A stretch of DNA of 64,000 nt from Mytilus trossulus. Lineage: Eukaryota; Mollusca; Bivalvia; Mytilida; Mytilidae. Shown in pieces: positions 1 through 12,800 of this stretch. The stretch's first letter is position 1; the number at the start of each line of letters is the position of its first letter. The stretch lies in the NCBI RefSeq assembly GCF_036588685.1, contig NC_086378.1:72123127-72187126 (forward strand). The letters are read 5' to 3'. The notes under the pieces were generated by a model. The model did no database searches. It had not been told where the DNA came from and was given only the letters and a program-made list of their open reading frames with translations. The translations under genes and the position numbers were made by a program.

Positions 1-604
1 AACTTTTTGCAAACATCCTTAAATTCTACTCAATAAGTATCTACAAATGGCACATTTATGCCGCAGAACCATGTTGGCAAATTATGAATTTTATAGATTT
101 TTCATATTTTTGTTGTGTAACAACGTGATCATATTACACCGAATGGAGCCACGGCAATGCACATACACGCAGTAAAAGAACGAATATACAACGTATGCGT
201 AATGCAACCATGTATTTCACTTTGTCAAACACTCTAAACTATAGAAAACAACTTATTGGATTGAAAAAACATGCTCTTAAACTAATCGCTACTTTGCCGT
301 GAATAACACTAAAATGAAACGATACAGAGAAGAGTAGCGTCATGGCGCATGGCGCACACAAAGAAATCTTTGTAAATCACTCTCTTTATATTGGGCTTGA
401 CAAACTTCTGCAACTGCTTCTTTCTAATTTCTTTGCTTCCCCTCTAAGCACGAACTAAAACTAAGTCTATACTAGTCAAAGTGTTTTCGATTTTTTTTTA
501 TTTACATGTGGTCTTTTTTTTTGTTTAGGTAATGCTACATTTGATTGAGTGAGAGAGGAAATTAAAAGGGGGGACCAAGCTGCATATTTCATGTTATTTA
601 TGTT

Positions 605-642
605 ACCCACGTAAAGTGGGTGTAGAGAAATTGTCTATAGAC
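605..642. other. Two further dyads next to the palindrome (first-unit copy)
   Basis: The stem acccac/gtgggt (605-610 and 616-621) encloses a 5-nt loop. Eleven bases downstream is the perfect 10-bp palindrome gtctatagac (633-642). Both recur in every unit except the one near 25,923, where a 1-bp deletion breaks gtctatagac. No function can be assigned from sequence. Confidence 0.7.
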
Positions 643-659
643 TCATTAATTGTTCCTCT

Positions 660-700
660 CCACGGATATCTTTAGTAAAAGGCGAAAGATATATTCGTGG
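660..700. other. 41-bp imperfect palindrome in each satellite unit (first-unit copy)
   Basis: The left arm (660-673, starting ccacggatatcttt) pairs with the right arm (685-700, ending attcgtgg) around an 11-nt loop. The inner 8 bp, atatcttt/aaagatat, and the outer ccacg/cgtgg are perfect, and a small bulge separates them. The same structure recurs in every unit. The right arm is where both structural interruptions of the array occur, at 15761 and 34706. Its function is unknown; a cruciform-forming or integration-prone site is an inference. Confidence 0.8.
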
Positions 701-778
701 TTTGAAGAGAAACCAGAGTAACCCGACTTGCACAAACATTGAATATACAGAATAATGTAAATGTTTTCTGAGAGAAGG

Positions 779-807
779 TGTTTGCGAAAATGAACTTTTT
801 GCAAACA
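779..807. other. 12-bp stem hairpin crossing the unit junction (first junction)
   Basis: The arm tgtttgcgaaaa (779-790) pairs with tttttgcaaaca (796-807) across the 5-nt loop tgaac. There is one G/T mismatch, which becomes a G-U pair in RNA. It recurs at each junction as numbered here; the unit start is arbitrary. Confidence 0.7.
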
Positions 808-3800
808 TCCTTAAATTCTACTCAATAAGTATCTACAAATGGCACATTTATGCCGCAGAACCATGTTGGCAAATTATGAATTTTATAGATTTTTCATATT
901 TTTGTTGTGTAACAACGTGATCATATTACACCGAATGGAGCCACGGCAATGCACATACACGCAGTAAAAGAACGAATATACAACGTATGCGTAATGCAAC
1001 CATGTATTTCACTTTGTCAAACACTCTAAACTATAGAAAACAACTTATTGGATTGAAAAAACATGCTCTTAAACTAATCGCTACTTTGCCGTGAATAACA
1101 CTAAAAATGAAACGATACAGAGAAGAGTAGCGTCATGGCGCATGGCGCACACAAAGAAATCTTTGTAAATCACTCTCTTTATATTGGGCTTGACAAACTT
1201 CTGCAACTGCTTCTTTCTAATTTCTTTGCTTCCCCTCTAAGCACGAACTAAAACTAAGTCTATACTAGTCAAAGTGTTTTCGATTTTTTTTTATTTACAT
1301 GTGGTCTTTTTTTTTGTTTAGGTAATGCTACATTTGATTGAGTGAGAGAGGAAATTAAAAGGGGGGACCAAGCTGCATATTTCATGTTATTTATGTTACC
1401 CACGTAAAGTGGGTGTAGAGAAATTGTCTATAGACTCATTAATTGTTCCTCTCCACGGATATCTTTAGTAAAAGGCGAAAGATATATTCGTGGTTTGAAG
1501 AGAAACCAGAGTAACCCGACTTGCACAAACATTGAATATACAGAATAATGTAAATGTTTTCTGAGAGAAGGTGTTTGCGAAAATGAACTTTTTGCAAACA
1601 TCCTTAAATTCTACTCAATAAGTATCTACAAATGGCACATTTATGCCGCAGAACCATGTTGGCAAATTATGAATTTTATAGATTTTTCATATTTTTGTTG
1701 TGTAACAACGTGATCATATTACACCGAATGGAGCCACGGCAATGCACATACACGCAGTAAAAGAACGAATATACAACGTATGCGTAATGCAACCATGTAT
1801 TTCACTTTGTCAAACACTCTAAACTATAGAAAACAACTTATTGGATTGAAAAAACATGCTCTTAAACTAATCGCTACTTTGCCGTGAATAACACTAAAAA
1901 TGAAACGATACAGAGAAGAGTAGCGTCATGGCGCATGGCGCACACAAAGAAATCTTTGTAAATCACTCTCTTTATATTGGGCTTGACAAACTTCTGCAAC
2001 TGCTTCTTTCTAATTTCTTTGCTTCCCCTCTAAGCACGAACTAAAACTAAGTCTATACTAGTCAAAGTGTTTTCGATTTTTTTTTATTTACATGTGGTCT
2101 TTTTTTTTGTTTAGGTAATGCTACATTTGATTGAGTGAGAGAGGAAATTAAAAGGGGGGACCAAGCTGCATATTTCATGTTATTTATGTTACCCACGTAA
2201 AGTGGGTGTAGAGAAATTGTCTATAGACTCATTAATTGTTCCTCTCCACGGATATCTTTAGTAAAAGGCGAAAGATATATTCGTGGTTTGAAGAGAAACC
2301 AGAGTAACCCGACTTGCACAAACATTGAATATACAGAATAATGTAAATGTTTTCTGAGAGAAGGTGTTTGCGAAAATGAACTTTTTGCAAACATCCTTAA
2401 ATTCTACTCAATAAGTATCTACAAATGGCACATTTATGCCGCAGAACCATGTTGGCAAATTATGAATTTTATAGATTTTTCATATTTTTGTTGTGTAACA
2501 ACGTGATCATATTACACCGAATGGAGCCACGGCAATGCACATACACGCAGTAAAAGAACGAATATACAACGTATGCGTAATGCAACCATGTATTTCACTT
2601 TGTCAAACACTCTAAACTATAGAAAACAACTTATTGGATTGAAAAAACATGCTCTTAAACTAATCGCTACTTTGCCGTGAATAACACTAAAAATGAAACG
2701 ATACAGAGAAGAGTAGCGTCATGGCGCATGGCGCACACAAAGAAATCTTTGTAAATCACTCTCTTTATATTGGGCTTGACAAACTTCTGCAACTGCTTCT
2801 TTCTAATTTCTTTGCTTCCCCTCTAAGCACGAACTAAAACTAAGTCTATACTAGTCAAAGTGTTTTCGATTTTTTTTTATTTACATGTGGTCTTTTTTTT
2901 TGTTTAGGTAATGCTACATTTGATTGAGTGAGAGAGGAAATTAAAAGGGGGGACCAAGCTGCATATTTCATGTTATTTATGTTACCCACGTAAAGTGGGT
3001 GTAGAGAAATTGTCTATAGACTCATTAATTGTTCCTCTCCACGGATATCTTTAGTAAAAGGCGAAAGATATATTCGTGGTTTGAAGAGAAACCAGAGTAA
3101 CCCGACTTGCACAAACATTGAATATACAGAATAATGTAAATGTTTTCTGAGAGAAGGTGTTTGCGAAAATGAACTTTTTGCAAACATCCTTAAATTCTAC
3201 TCAATAAGTATCTACAAATGGCACATTTATGCCGCAGAACCATGTTGGCAAATTATGAATTTTATAGATTTTTCATATTTTTGTTGTGTAACAACGTGAT
3301 CATATTACACCGAATGGAGCCACGGCAATGCACATACACGCAGTAAAAGAACGAATATACAACGTATGCGTAATGCAACCATGTATTTCACTTTGTCAAA
3401 CACTCTAAACTATAGAAAACAACTTATTGGATTGAAAAAACATGCTCTTAAACTAATCGCTACTTTGCCGTGAATAACACTAAAAATGAAACGATACAGA
3501 GAAGAGTAGCGTCATGGCGCATGGCGCACACAAAGAAATCTTTGTAAATCACTCTCTTTATATTGGGCTTGACAAACTTCTGCAACTGCTTCTTTCTAAT
3601 TTCTTTGCTTCCCCTCTAAGCACGAACTAAAACTAAGTCTATACTAGTCAAAGTGTTTTCGATTTTTTTTTATTTACATGTGGTCTTTTTTTTTGTTTAG
3701 GTAATGCTACATTTGATTGAGTGAGAGAGGAAATTAAAAGGGGGGGACCAAGCTGCATATTTCATGTTATTTATGTTACCCACGTAAAGTGGGTGTAGAG

Positions 3801-6800
3801 AAATTGTCTATAGACTCATTAATTGTTCCTCTCCACGGATATCTTTAGTAAAAGGCGAAAGATATATTCGTGGTTTGAAGAGAAACCAGAGTAACCCGAC
3901 TTGCACAAACATTGAATATACAGAATAATGTAAATGTTTTCTGAGAGAAGGTGTTTGCGAAAATGAACTTTTTGCAAACATCCTTAAATTCTACTCAATA
4001 AGTATCTACAAATGGCACATTTATGCCGCAGAACCATGTTGGCAAATTATGAATTTTATAGATTTTTCATATTTTTGTTGTGTAACAACGTGATCATATT
4101 ACACCGAATGGAGCCACGGCAATGCACATACACGCAGTAAAAGAACGAATATACAACGTATGCGTAATGCAACCATGTATTTCACTTTGTCAAACACTCT
4201 AAACTATAGAAAACAACTTATTGGATTGAAAAAACATGCTCTTAAACTAATCGCTACTTTGCCGTGAATAACACTAAAAATGAAACGATACAGAGAAGAG
4301 TAGCGTCATGGCGCATGGCGCACACAAAGAAATCTTTGTAAATCACTCTCTTTATATTGGGCTTGACAAACTTCTGCAACTGCTTCTTTCTAATTTCTTT
4401 GCTTCCCCTCTAAGCACGAACTAAAACTAAGTCTATACTAGTCAAAGTGTTTTCGATTTTTTTTTATTTACATGTGGTCTTTTTTTTTGTTTAGGTAATG
4501 CTACATTTGATTGAGTGAGAGAGGAAATTAAAAGGGGGGACCAAGCTGCATATTTCATGTTATTTATGTTACCCACGTAAAGTGGGTGTAGAGAAATTGT
4601 CTATAGACTCATTAATTGTTCCTCTCCACGGATATCTTTAGTAAAAGGCGAAAGATATATTCGTGGTTTGAAGAGAAACCAGAGTAACCCGACTTGCACA
4701 AACATTGAATATACAGAATAATGTAAATGTTTTCTGAGAGAAGGTGTTTGCGAAAATGAACTTTTTGCAAACATCCTTAAATTCTACTCAATAAGTATCT
4801 ACAAATGGCACATTTATGCCGCAGAACCATGTTGGCAAATTATGAATTTTATAGATTTTTCATATTTTTGTTGTGTAACAACGTGATCATATTACACCGA
4901 ATGGAGCCACGGCAATGCACATACACGCAGTAAAAGAACGAATATACAACGTATGCGTAATGCAACCATGTATTTCACTTTGTCAAACACTCTAAACTAT
5001 AGAAAACAACTTATTGGATTGAAAAAACATGCTCTTAAACTAATCGCTACTTTGCCGTGAATAACACTAAAAATGAAACGATACAGAGAAGAGTAGCGTC
5101 ATGGCGCATGGCGCACACAAAGAAATCTTTGTAAATCACTCTCTTTATATTGGGCTTGACAAACTTCTGCAACTGCTTCTTTCTAATTTCTTTGCTTCCC
5201 CTCTAAGCACGAACTAAAACTAAGTCTATACTAGTCAAAGTGTTTTCGATTTTTTTTTATTTACATGTGGTCTTTTTTTTTGTTTAGGTAATGCTACATT
5301 TGATTGAGTGAGAGAGGAAATTAAAAGGGGGGACCAAGCTGCATATTTCATGTTATTTATGTTACCCACGTAAAGTGGGTGTAGAGAAATTGTCTATAGA
5401 CTCATTAATTGTTCCTCTCCACGGATATCTTTAGTAAAAGGCGAAAGATATATTCGTGGTTTGAAGAGAAACCAGAGTAACCCGACTTGCACAAACATTG
5501 AATATACAGAATAATGTAAATGTTTTCTGAGAGAAGGTGTTTGCGAAAATGAACTTTTTGCAAACATCCTTAAATTCTACTCAATAAGTATCTACAAATG
5601 GCACATTTATGCCGCAGAACCATGTTGGCAAATTATGAATTTTATAGATTTTTCATATTTTTGTTGTGTAACAACGTGATCATATTACACCGAATGGAGC
5701 CACGGCAATGCACATACACGCAGTAAAAGAACGAATATACAACGTATGCGTAATGCAACCATGTATTTCACTTTGTCAAACACTCTAAACTATAGAAAAC
5801 AACTTATTGGATTGAAAAAACATGCTCTTAAACTAATCGCTACTTTGCCGTGAATAACACTAAAAATGAAACGATACAGAGAAGAGTAGCGTCATGGCGC
5901 ATGGCGCACACAAAGAAATCTTTGTAAATCACTCTCTTTATATTGGGCTTGACAAACTTCTGCAACTGCTTCTTTCTAATTTCTTTGCTTCCCCTCTAAG
6001 CACGAACTAAAACTAAGTCTATACTAGTCAAAGTGTTTTCGATTTTTTTTTATTTACATGTGGTCTTTTTTTTTGTTTAGGTAATGCTACATTTGATTGA
6101 GTGAGAGAGGAAATTAAAAGGGGGGACCAAGCTGCATATTTCATGTTATTTATGTTACCCACGTAAAGTGGGTGTAGAGAAATTGTCTATAGACTCATTA
6201 ATTGTTCCTCTCCACGGATATCTTTAGTAAAAGGCGAAAGATATATTCGTGGTTTGAAGAGAAACCAGAGTAACCCGACTTGCACAAACATTGAATATAC
6301 AGAATAATGTAAATGTTTTCTGAGAGAAGGTGTTTGCGAAAATGAACTTTTTGCAAACATCCTTAAATTCTACTCAATAAGTATCTACAAATGGCACATT
6401 TATGCCGCAGAACCATGTTGGCAAATTATGAATTTTATAGATTTTTCATATTTTTGTTGTGTAACAACGTGATCATATTACACCGAATGGAGCCACGGCA
6501 ATGCACATACACGCAGTAAAAGAACGAATATACAACGTATGCGTAATGCAACCATGTATTTCACTTTGTCAAACACTCTAAACTATAGAAAACAACTTAT
6601 TGGATTGAAAAAACATGCTCTTAAACTAATCGCTACTTTGCCGTGAATAACACTAAAAATGAAACGATACAGAGAAGAGTAGCGTCATGGCGCATGGCGC
6701 ACACAAAGAAATCTTTGTAAATCACTCTCTTTATATTGGGCTTGACAAACTTCTGCAACTGCTTCTTTCTAATTTCTTTGCTTCCCCTCTAAGCACGAAC

Positions 6801-9800
6801 TAAAACTAAGTCTATACTAGTCAAAGTGTTTTCGATTTTTTTTTATTTACATGTGGTCTTTTTTTTTGTTTAGGTAATGCTACATTTGATTGAGTGAGAG
6901 AGGAAATTAAAAGGGGGGACCAAGCTGCATATTTCATGTTATTTATGTTACCCACGTAAAGTGGGTGTAGAGAAATTGTCTATAGACTCATTAATTGTTC
7001 CTCTCCACGGATATCTTTAGTAAAAGGCGAAAGATATATTCGTGGTTTGAAGAGAAACCAGAGTAACCCGACTTGCACAAACATTGAATATACAGAATAA
7101 TGTAAATGTTTTCTGAGAGAAGGTGTTTGCGAAAATGAACTTTTTGCAAACATCCTTAAATTCTACTCAATAAGTATCTACAAATGGCACATTTATGCCG
7201 CAGAACCATGTTGGCAAATTATGAATTTTATAGATTTTTCATATTTTTGTTGTGTAACAACGTGATCATATTACACCGAATGGAGCCACGGCAATGCACA
7301 TACACGCAGTAAAAGAACGAATATACAACGTATGCGTAATGCAACCATGTATTTCACTTTGTCAAACACTCTAAACTATAGAAAACAACTTATTGGATTG
7401 AAAAAACATGCTCTTAAACTAATCGCTACTTTGCCGTGAATAACACTAAAAATGAAACGATACAGAGAAGAGTAGCGTCATGGCGCATGGCGCACACAAA
7501 GAAATCTTTGTAAATCACTCTCTTTATATTGGGCTTGACAAACTTCTGCAACTGCTTCTTTCTAATTTCTTTGCTTCCCCTCTAAGCACGAACTAAAACT
7601 AAGTCTATACTAGTCAAAGTGTTTTCGATTTTTTTTTATTTACATGTGGTCTTTTTTTTTGTTTAGGTAATGCTACATTTGATTGAGTGAGAGAGGAAAT
7701 TAAAAGGGGGGACCAAGCTGCATATTTCATGTTATTTATGTTACCCACGTAAAGTGGGTGTAGAGAAATTGTCTATAGACTCATTAATTGTTCCTCTCCA
7801 CGGATATCTTTAGTAAAAGGCGAAAGATATATTCGTGGTTTGAAGAGAAACCAGAGTAACCCGACTTGCACAAACATTGAATATACAGAATAATGTAAAT
7901 GTTTTCTGAGAGAAGGTGTTTGCGAAAATGAACTTTTTGCAAACATCCTTAAATTCTACTCAATAAGTATCTACAAATGGCACATTTATGCCGCAGAACC
8001 ATGTTGGCAAATTATGAATTTTATAGATTTTTCATATTTTTGTTGTGTAACAACGTGATCATATTACACCGAATGGAGCCACGGCAATGCACATACACGC
8101 AGTAAAAGAACGAATATACAACGTATGCGTAATGCAACCATGTATTTCACTTTGTCAAACACTCTAAACTATAGAAAACAACTTATTGGATTGAAAAAAC
8201 ATGCTCTTAAACTAATCGCTACTTTGCCGTGAATAACACTAAAAATGAAACGATACAGAGAAGAGTAGCGTCATGGCGCATGGCGCACACAAAGAAATCT
8301 TTGTAAATCACTCTCTTTATATTGGGCTTGACAAACTTCTGCAACTGCTTCTTTCTAATTTCTTTGCTTCCCCTCTAAGCACGAACTAAAACTAAGTCTA
8401 TACTAGTCAAAGTGTTTTCGATTTTTTTTTATTTACATGTGGTCTTTTTTTTTGTTTAGGTAATGCTACATTTGATTGAGTGAGAGAGGAAATTAAAAGG
8501 GGGGACCAAGCTGCATATTTCATGTTATTTATGTTACCCACGTAAAGTGGGTGTAGAGAAATTGTCTATAGACTCATTAATTGTTCCTCTCCACGGATAT
8601 CTTTAGTAAAAGGCGAAAGATATATTCGTGGTTTGAAGAGAAACCAGAGTAACCCGACTTGCACAAACATTGAATATACAGAATAATGTAAATGTTTTCT
8701 GAGAGAAGGTGTTTGCGAAAATGAACTTTTTGCAAACATCCTTAAATTCTACTCAATAAGTATCTACAAATGGCACATTTATGCCGCAGAACCATGTTGG
8801 CAAATTATGAATTTTATAGATTTTTCATATTTTTGTTGTGTAACAACGTGATCATATTACACCGAATGGAGCCACGGCAATGCACATACACGCAGTAAAA
8901 GAACGAATATACAACGTATGCGTAATGCAACCATGTATTTCACTTTGTCAAACACTCTAAACTATAGAAAACAACTTATTGGATTGAAAAAACATGCTCT
9001 TAAACTAATCGCTACTTTGCCGTGAATAACACTAAAAATGAAACGATACAGAGAAGAGTAGCGTCATGGCGCATGGCGCACACAAAGAAATCTTTGTAAA
9101 TCACTCTCTTTATATTGGGCTTGACAAACTTCTGCAACTGCTTCTTTCTAATTTCTTTGCTTCCCCTCTAAGCACGAACTAAAACTAAGTCTATACTAGT
9201 CAAAGTGTTTTCGATTTTTTTTTATTTACATGTGGTCTTTTTTTTTGTTTAGGTAATGCTACATTTGATTGAGTGAGAGAGGAAATTAAAAGGGGGGACC
9301 AAGCTGCATATTTCATGTTATTTATGTTACCCACGTAAAGTGGGTGTAGAGAAATTGTCTATAGACTCATTAATTGTTCCTCTCCACGGATATCTTTAGT
9401 AAAAGGCGAAAGATATATTCGTGGTTTGAAGAGAAACCAGAGTAACCCGACTTGCACAAACATTGAATATACAGAATAATGTAAATGTTTTCTGAGAGAA
9501 GGTGTTTGCGAAAATGAACTTTTTGCAAACATCCTTAAATTCTACTCAATAAGTATCTACAAATGGCACATTTATGCCGCAGAACCATGTTGGCAAATTA
9601 TGAATTTTATAGATTTTTCATATTTTTGTTGTGTAACAACGTGATCATATTACACCGAATGGAGCCACGGCAATGCACATACACGCAGTAAAAGAACGAA
9701 TATACAACGTATGCGTAATGCAACCATGTATTTCACTTTGTCAAACACTCTAAACTATAGAAAACAACTTATTGGATTGAAAAAACATGCTCTTAAACTA

Positions 9801-12800
9801 ATCGCTACTTTGCCGTGAATAACACTAAAAATGAAACGATACAGAGAAGAGTAGCGTCATGGCGCATGGCGCACACAAAGAAATCTTTGTAAATCACTCT
9901 CTTTATATTGGGCTTGACAAACTTCTGCAACTGCTTCTTTCTAATTTCTTTGCTTCCCCTCTAAGCACGAACTAAAACTAAGTCTATACTAGTCAAAGTG
10001 TTTTCGATTTTTTTTTATTTACATGTGGTCTTTTTTTTTGTTTAGGTAATGCTACATTTGATTGAGTGAGAGAGGAAATTAAAAGGGGGGACCAAGCTGC
10101 ATATTTCATGTTATTTATGTTACCCACGTAAAGTGGGTGTAGAGAAATTGTCTATAGACTCATTAATTGTTCCTCTCCACGGATATCTTTAGTAAAAGGC
10201 GAAAGATATATTCGTGGTTTGAAGAGAAACCAGAGTAACCCGACTTGCACAAACATTGAATATACAGAATAATGTAAATGTTTTCTGAGAGAAGGTGTTT
10301 GCGAAAATGAACTTTTTGCAAACATCCTTAAATTCTACTCAATAAGTATCTACAAATGGCACATTTATGCCGCAGAACCATGTTGGCAAATTATGAATTT
10401 TATAGATTTTTCATATTTTTGTTGTGTAACAACGTGATCATATTACACCGAATGGAGCCACGGCAATGCACATACACGCAGTAAAAGAACGAATATACAA
10501 CGTATGCGTAATGCAACCATGTATTTCACTTTGTCAAACACTCTAAACTATAGAAAACAACTTATTGGATTGAAAAAACATGCTCTTAAACTAATCGCTA
10601 CTTTGCCGTGAATAACACTAAAAATGAAACGATACAGAGAAGAGTAGCGTCATGGCGCATGGCGCACACAAAGAAATCTTTGTAAATCACTCTCTTTATA
10701 TTGGGCTTGACAAACTTCTGCAACTGCTTCTTTCTAATTTCTTTGCTTCCCCTCTAAGCACGAACTAAAACTAAGTCTATACTAGTCAAAGTGTTTTCGA
10801 TTTTTTTTTATTTACATGTGGTCTTTTTTTTTGTTTAGGTAATGCTACATTTGATTGAGTGAGAGAGGAAATTAAAAGGGGGGACCAAGCTGCATATTTC
10901 ATGTTATTTATGTTACCCACGTAAAGTGGGTGTAGAGAAATTGTCTATAGACTCATTAATTGTTCCTCTCCACGGATATCTTTAGTAAAAGGCGAAAGAT
11001 ATATTCGTGGTTTGAAGAGAAACCAGAGTAACCCGACTTGCACAAACATTGAATATACAGAATAATGTAAATGTTTTCTGAGAGAAGGTGTTTGCGAAAA
11101 TGAACTTTTTGCAAACATCCTTAAATTCTACTCAATAAGTATCTACAAATGGCACATTTATGCCGCAGAACCATGTTGGCAAATTATGAATTTTATAGAT
11201 TTTTCATATTTTTGTTGTGTAACAACGTGATCATATTACACCGAATGGAGCCACGGCAATGCACATACACGCAGTAAAAGAACGAATATACAACGTATGC
11301 GTAATGCAACCATGTATTTCACTTTGTCAAACACTCTAAACTATAGAAAACAACTTATTGGATTGAAAAAACATGCTCTTAAACTAATCGCTACTTTGCC
11401 GTGAATAACACTAAAAATGAAACGATACAGAGAAGAGTAGCGTCATGGCGCATGGCGCACACAAAGAAATCTTTGTAAATCACTCTCTTTATATTGGGCT
11501 TGACAAACTTCTGCAACTGCTTCTTTCTAATTTCTTTGCTTCCCCTCTAAGCACGAACTAAAACTAAGTCTATACTAGTCAAAGTGTTTTCGATTTTTTT
11601 TTATTTACATGTGGTCTTTTTTTTTGTTTAGGTAATGCTACATTTGATTGAGTGAGAGAGGAAATTAAAAGGGGGGACCAAGCTGCATATTTCATGTTAT
11701 TTATGTTACCCACGTAAAGTGGGTGTAGAGAAATTGTCTATAGACTCATTAATTGTTCCTCTCCACGGATATCTTTAGTAAAAGGCGAAAGATATATTCG
11801 TGGTTTGAAGAGAAACCAGAGTAACCCGACTTGCACAAACATTGAATATACAGAATAATGTAAATGTTTTCTGAGAGAAGGTGTTTGCGAAAATGAACTT
11901 TTTGCAAACATCCTTAAATTCTACTCAATAAGTATCTACAAATGGCACATTTATGCCGCAGAACCATGTTGGCAAATTATGAATTTTATAGATTTTTCAT
12001 ATTTTTGTTGTGTAACAACGTGATCATATTACACCGAATGGAGCCACGGCAATGCACATACACGCAGTAAAAGAACGAATATACAACGTATGCGTAATGC
12101 AACCATGTATTTCACTTTGTCAAACACTCTAAACTATAGAAAACAACTTATTGGATTGAAAAAACATGCTCTTAAACTAATCGCTACTTTGCCGTGAATA
12201 ACACTAAAAATGAAACGATACAGAGAAGAGTAGCGTCATGGCGCATGGCGCACACAAAGAAATCTTTGTAAATCACTCTCTTTATATTGGGCTTGACAAA
12301 CTTCTGCAACTGCTTCTTTCTAATTTCTTTGCTTCCCCTCTAAGCACGAACTAAAACTAAGTCTATACTAGTCAAAGTGTTTTCGATTTTTTTTTATTTA
12401 CATGTGGTCTTTTTTTTTGTTTAGGTAATGCTACATTTGATTGAGTGAGAGAGGAAATTAAAAGGGGGGACCAAGCTGCATATTTCATGTTATTTATGTT
12501 ACCCACGTAAAGTGGGTGTAGAGAAATTGTCTATAGACTCATTAATTGTTCCTCTCCACGGATATCTTTAGTAAAAGGCGAAAGATATATTCGTGGTTTG
12601 AAGAGAAACCAGAGTAACCCGACTTGCACAAACATTGAATATACAGAATAATGTAAATGTTTTCTGAGAGAAGGTGTTTGCGAAAATGAACTTTTTGCAA
12701 ACATCCTTAAATTCTACTCAATAAGTATCTACAAATGGCACATTTATGCCGCAGAACCATGTTGGCAAATTATGAATTTTATAGATTTTTCATATTTTTG

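Noticed and set aside
1-793. Hammerhead ribozyme in the satellite unit, as found in some animal satellites
   Set aside because: I looked for the CUGANGA and GAAA core on both strands of the unit; ctgagag is the nearest match and does not fit.
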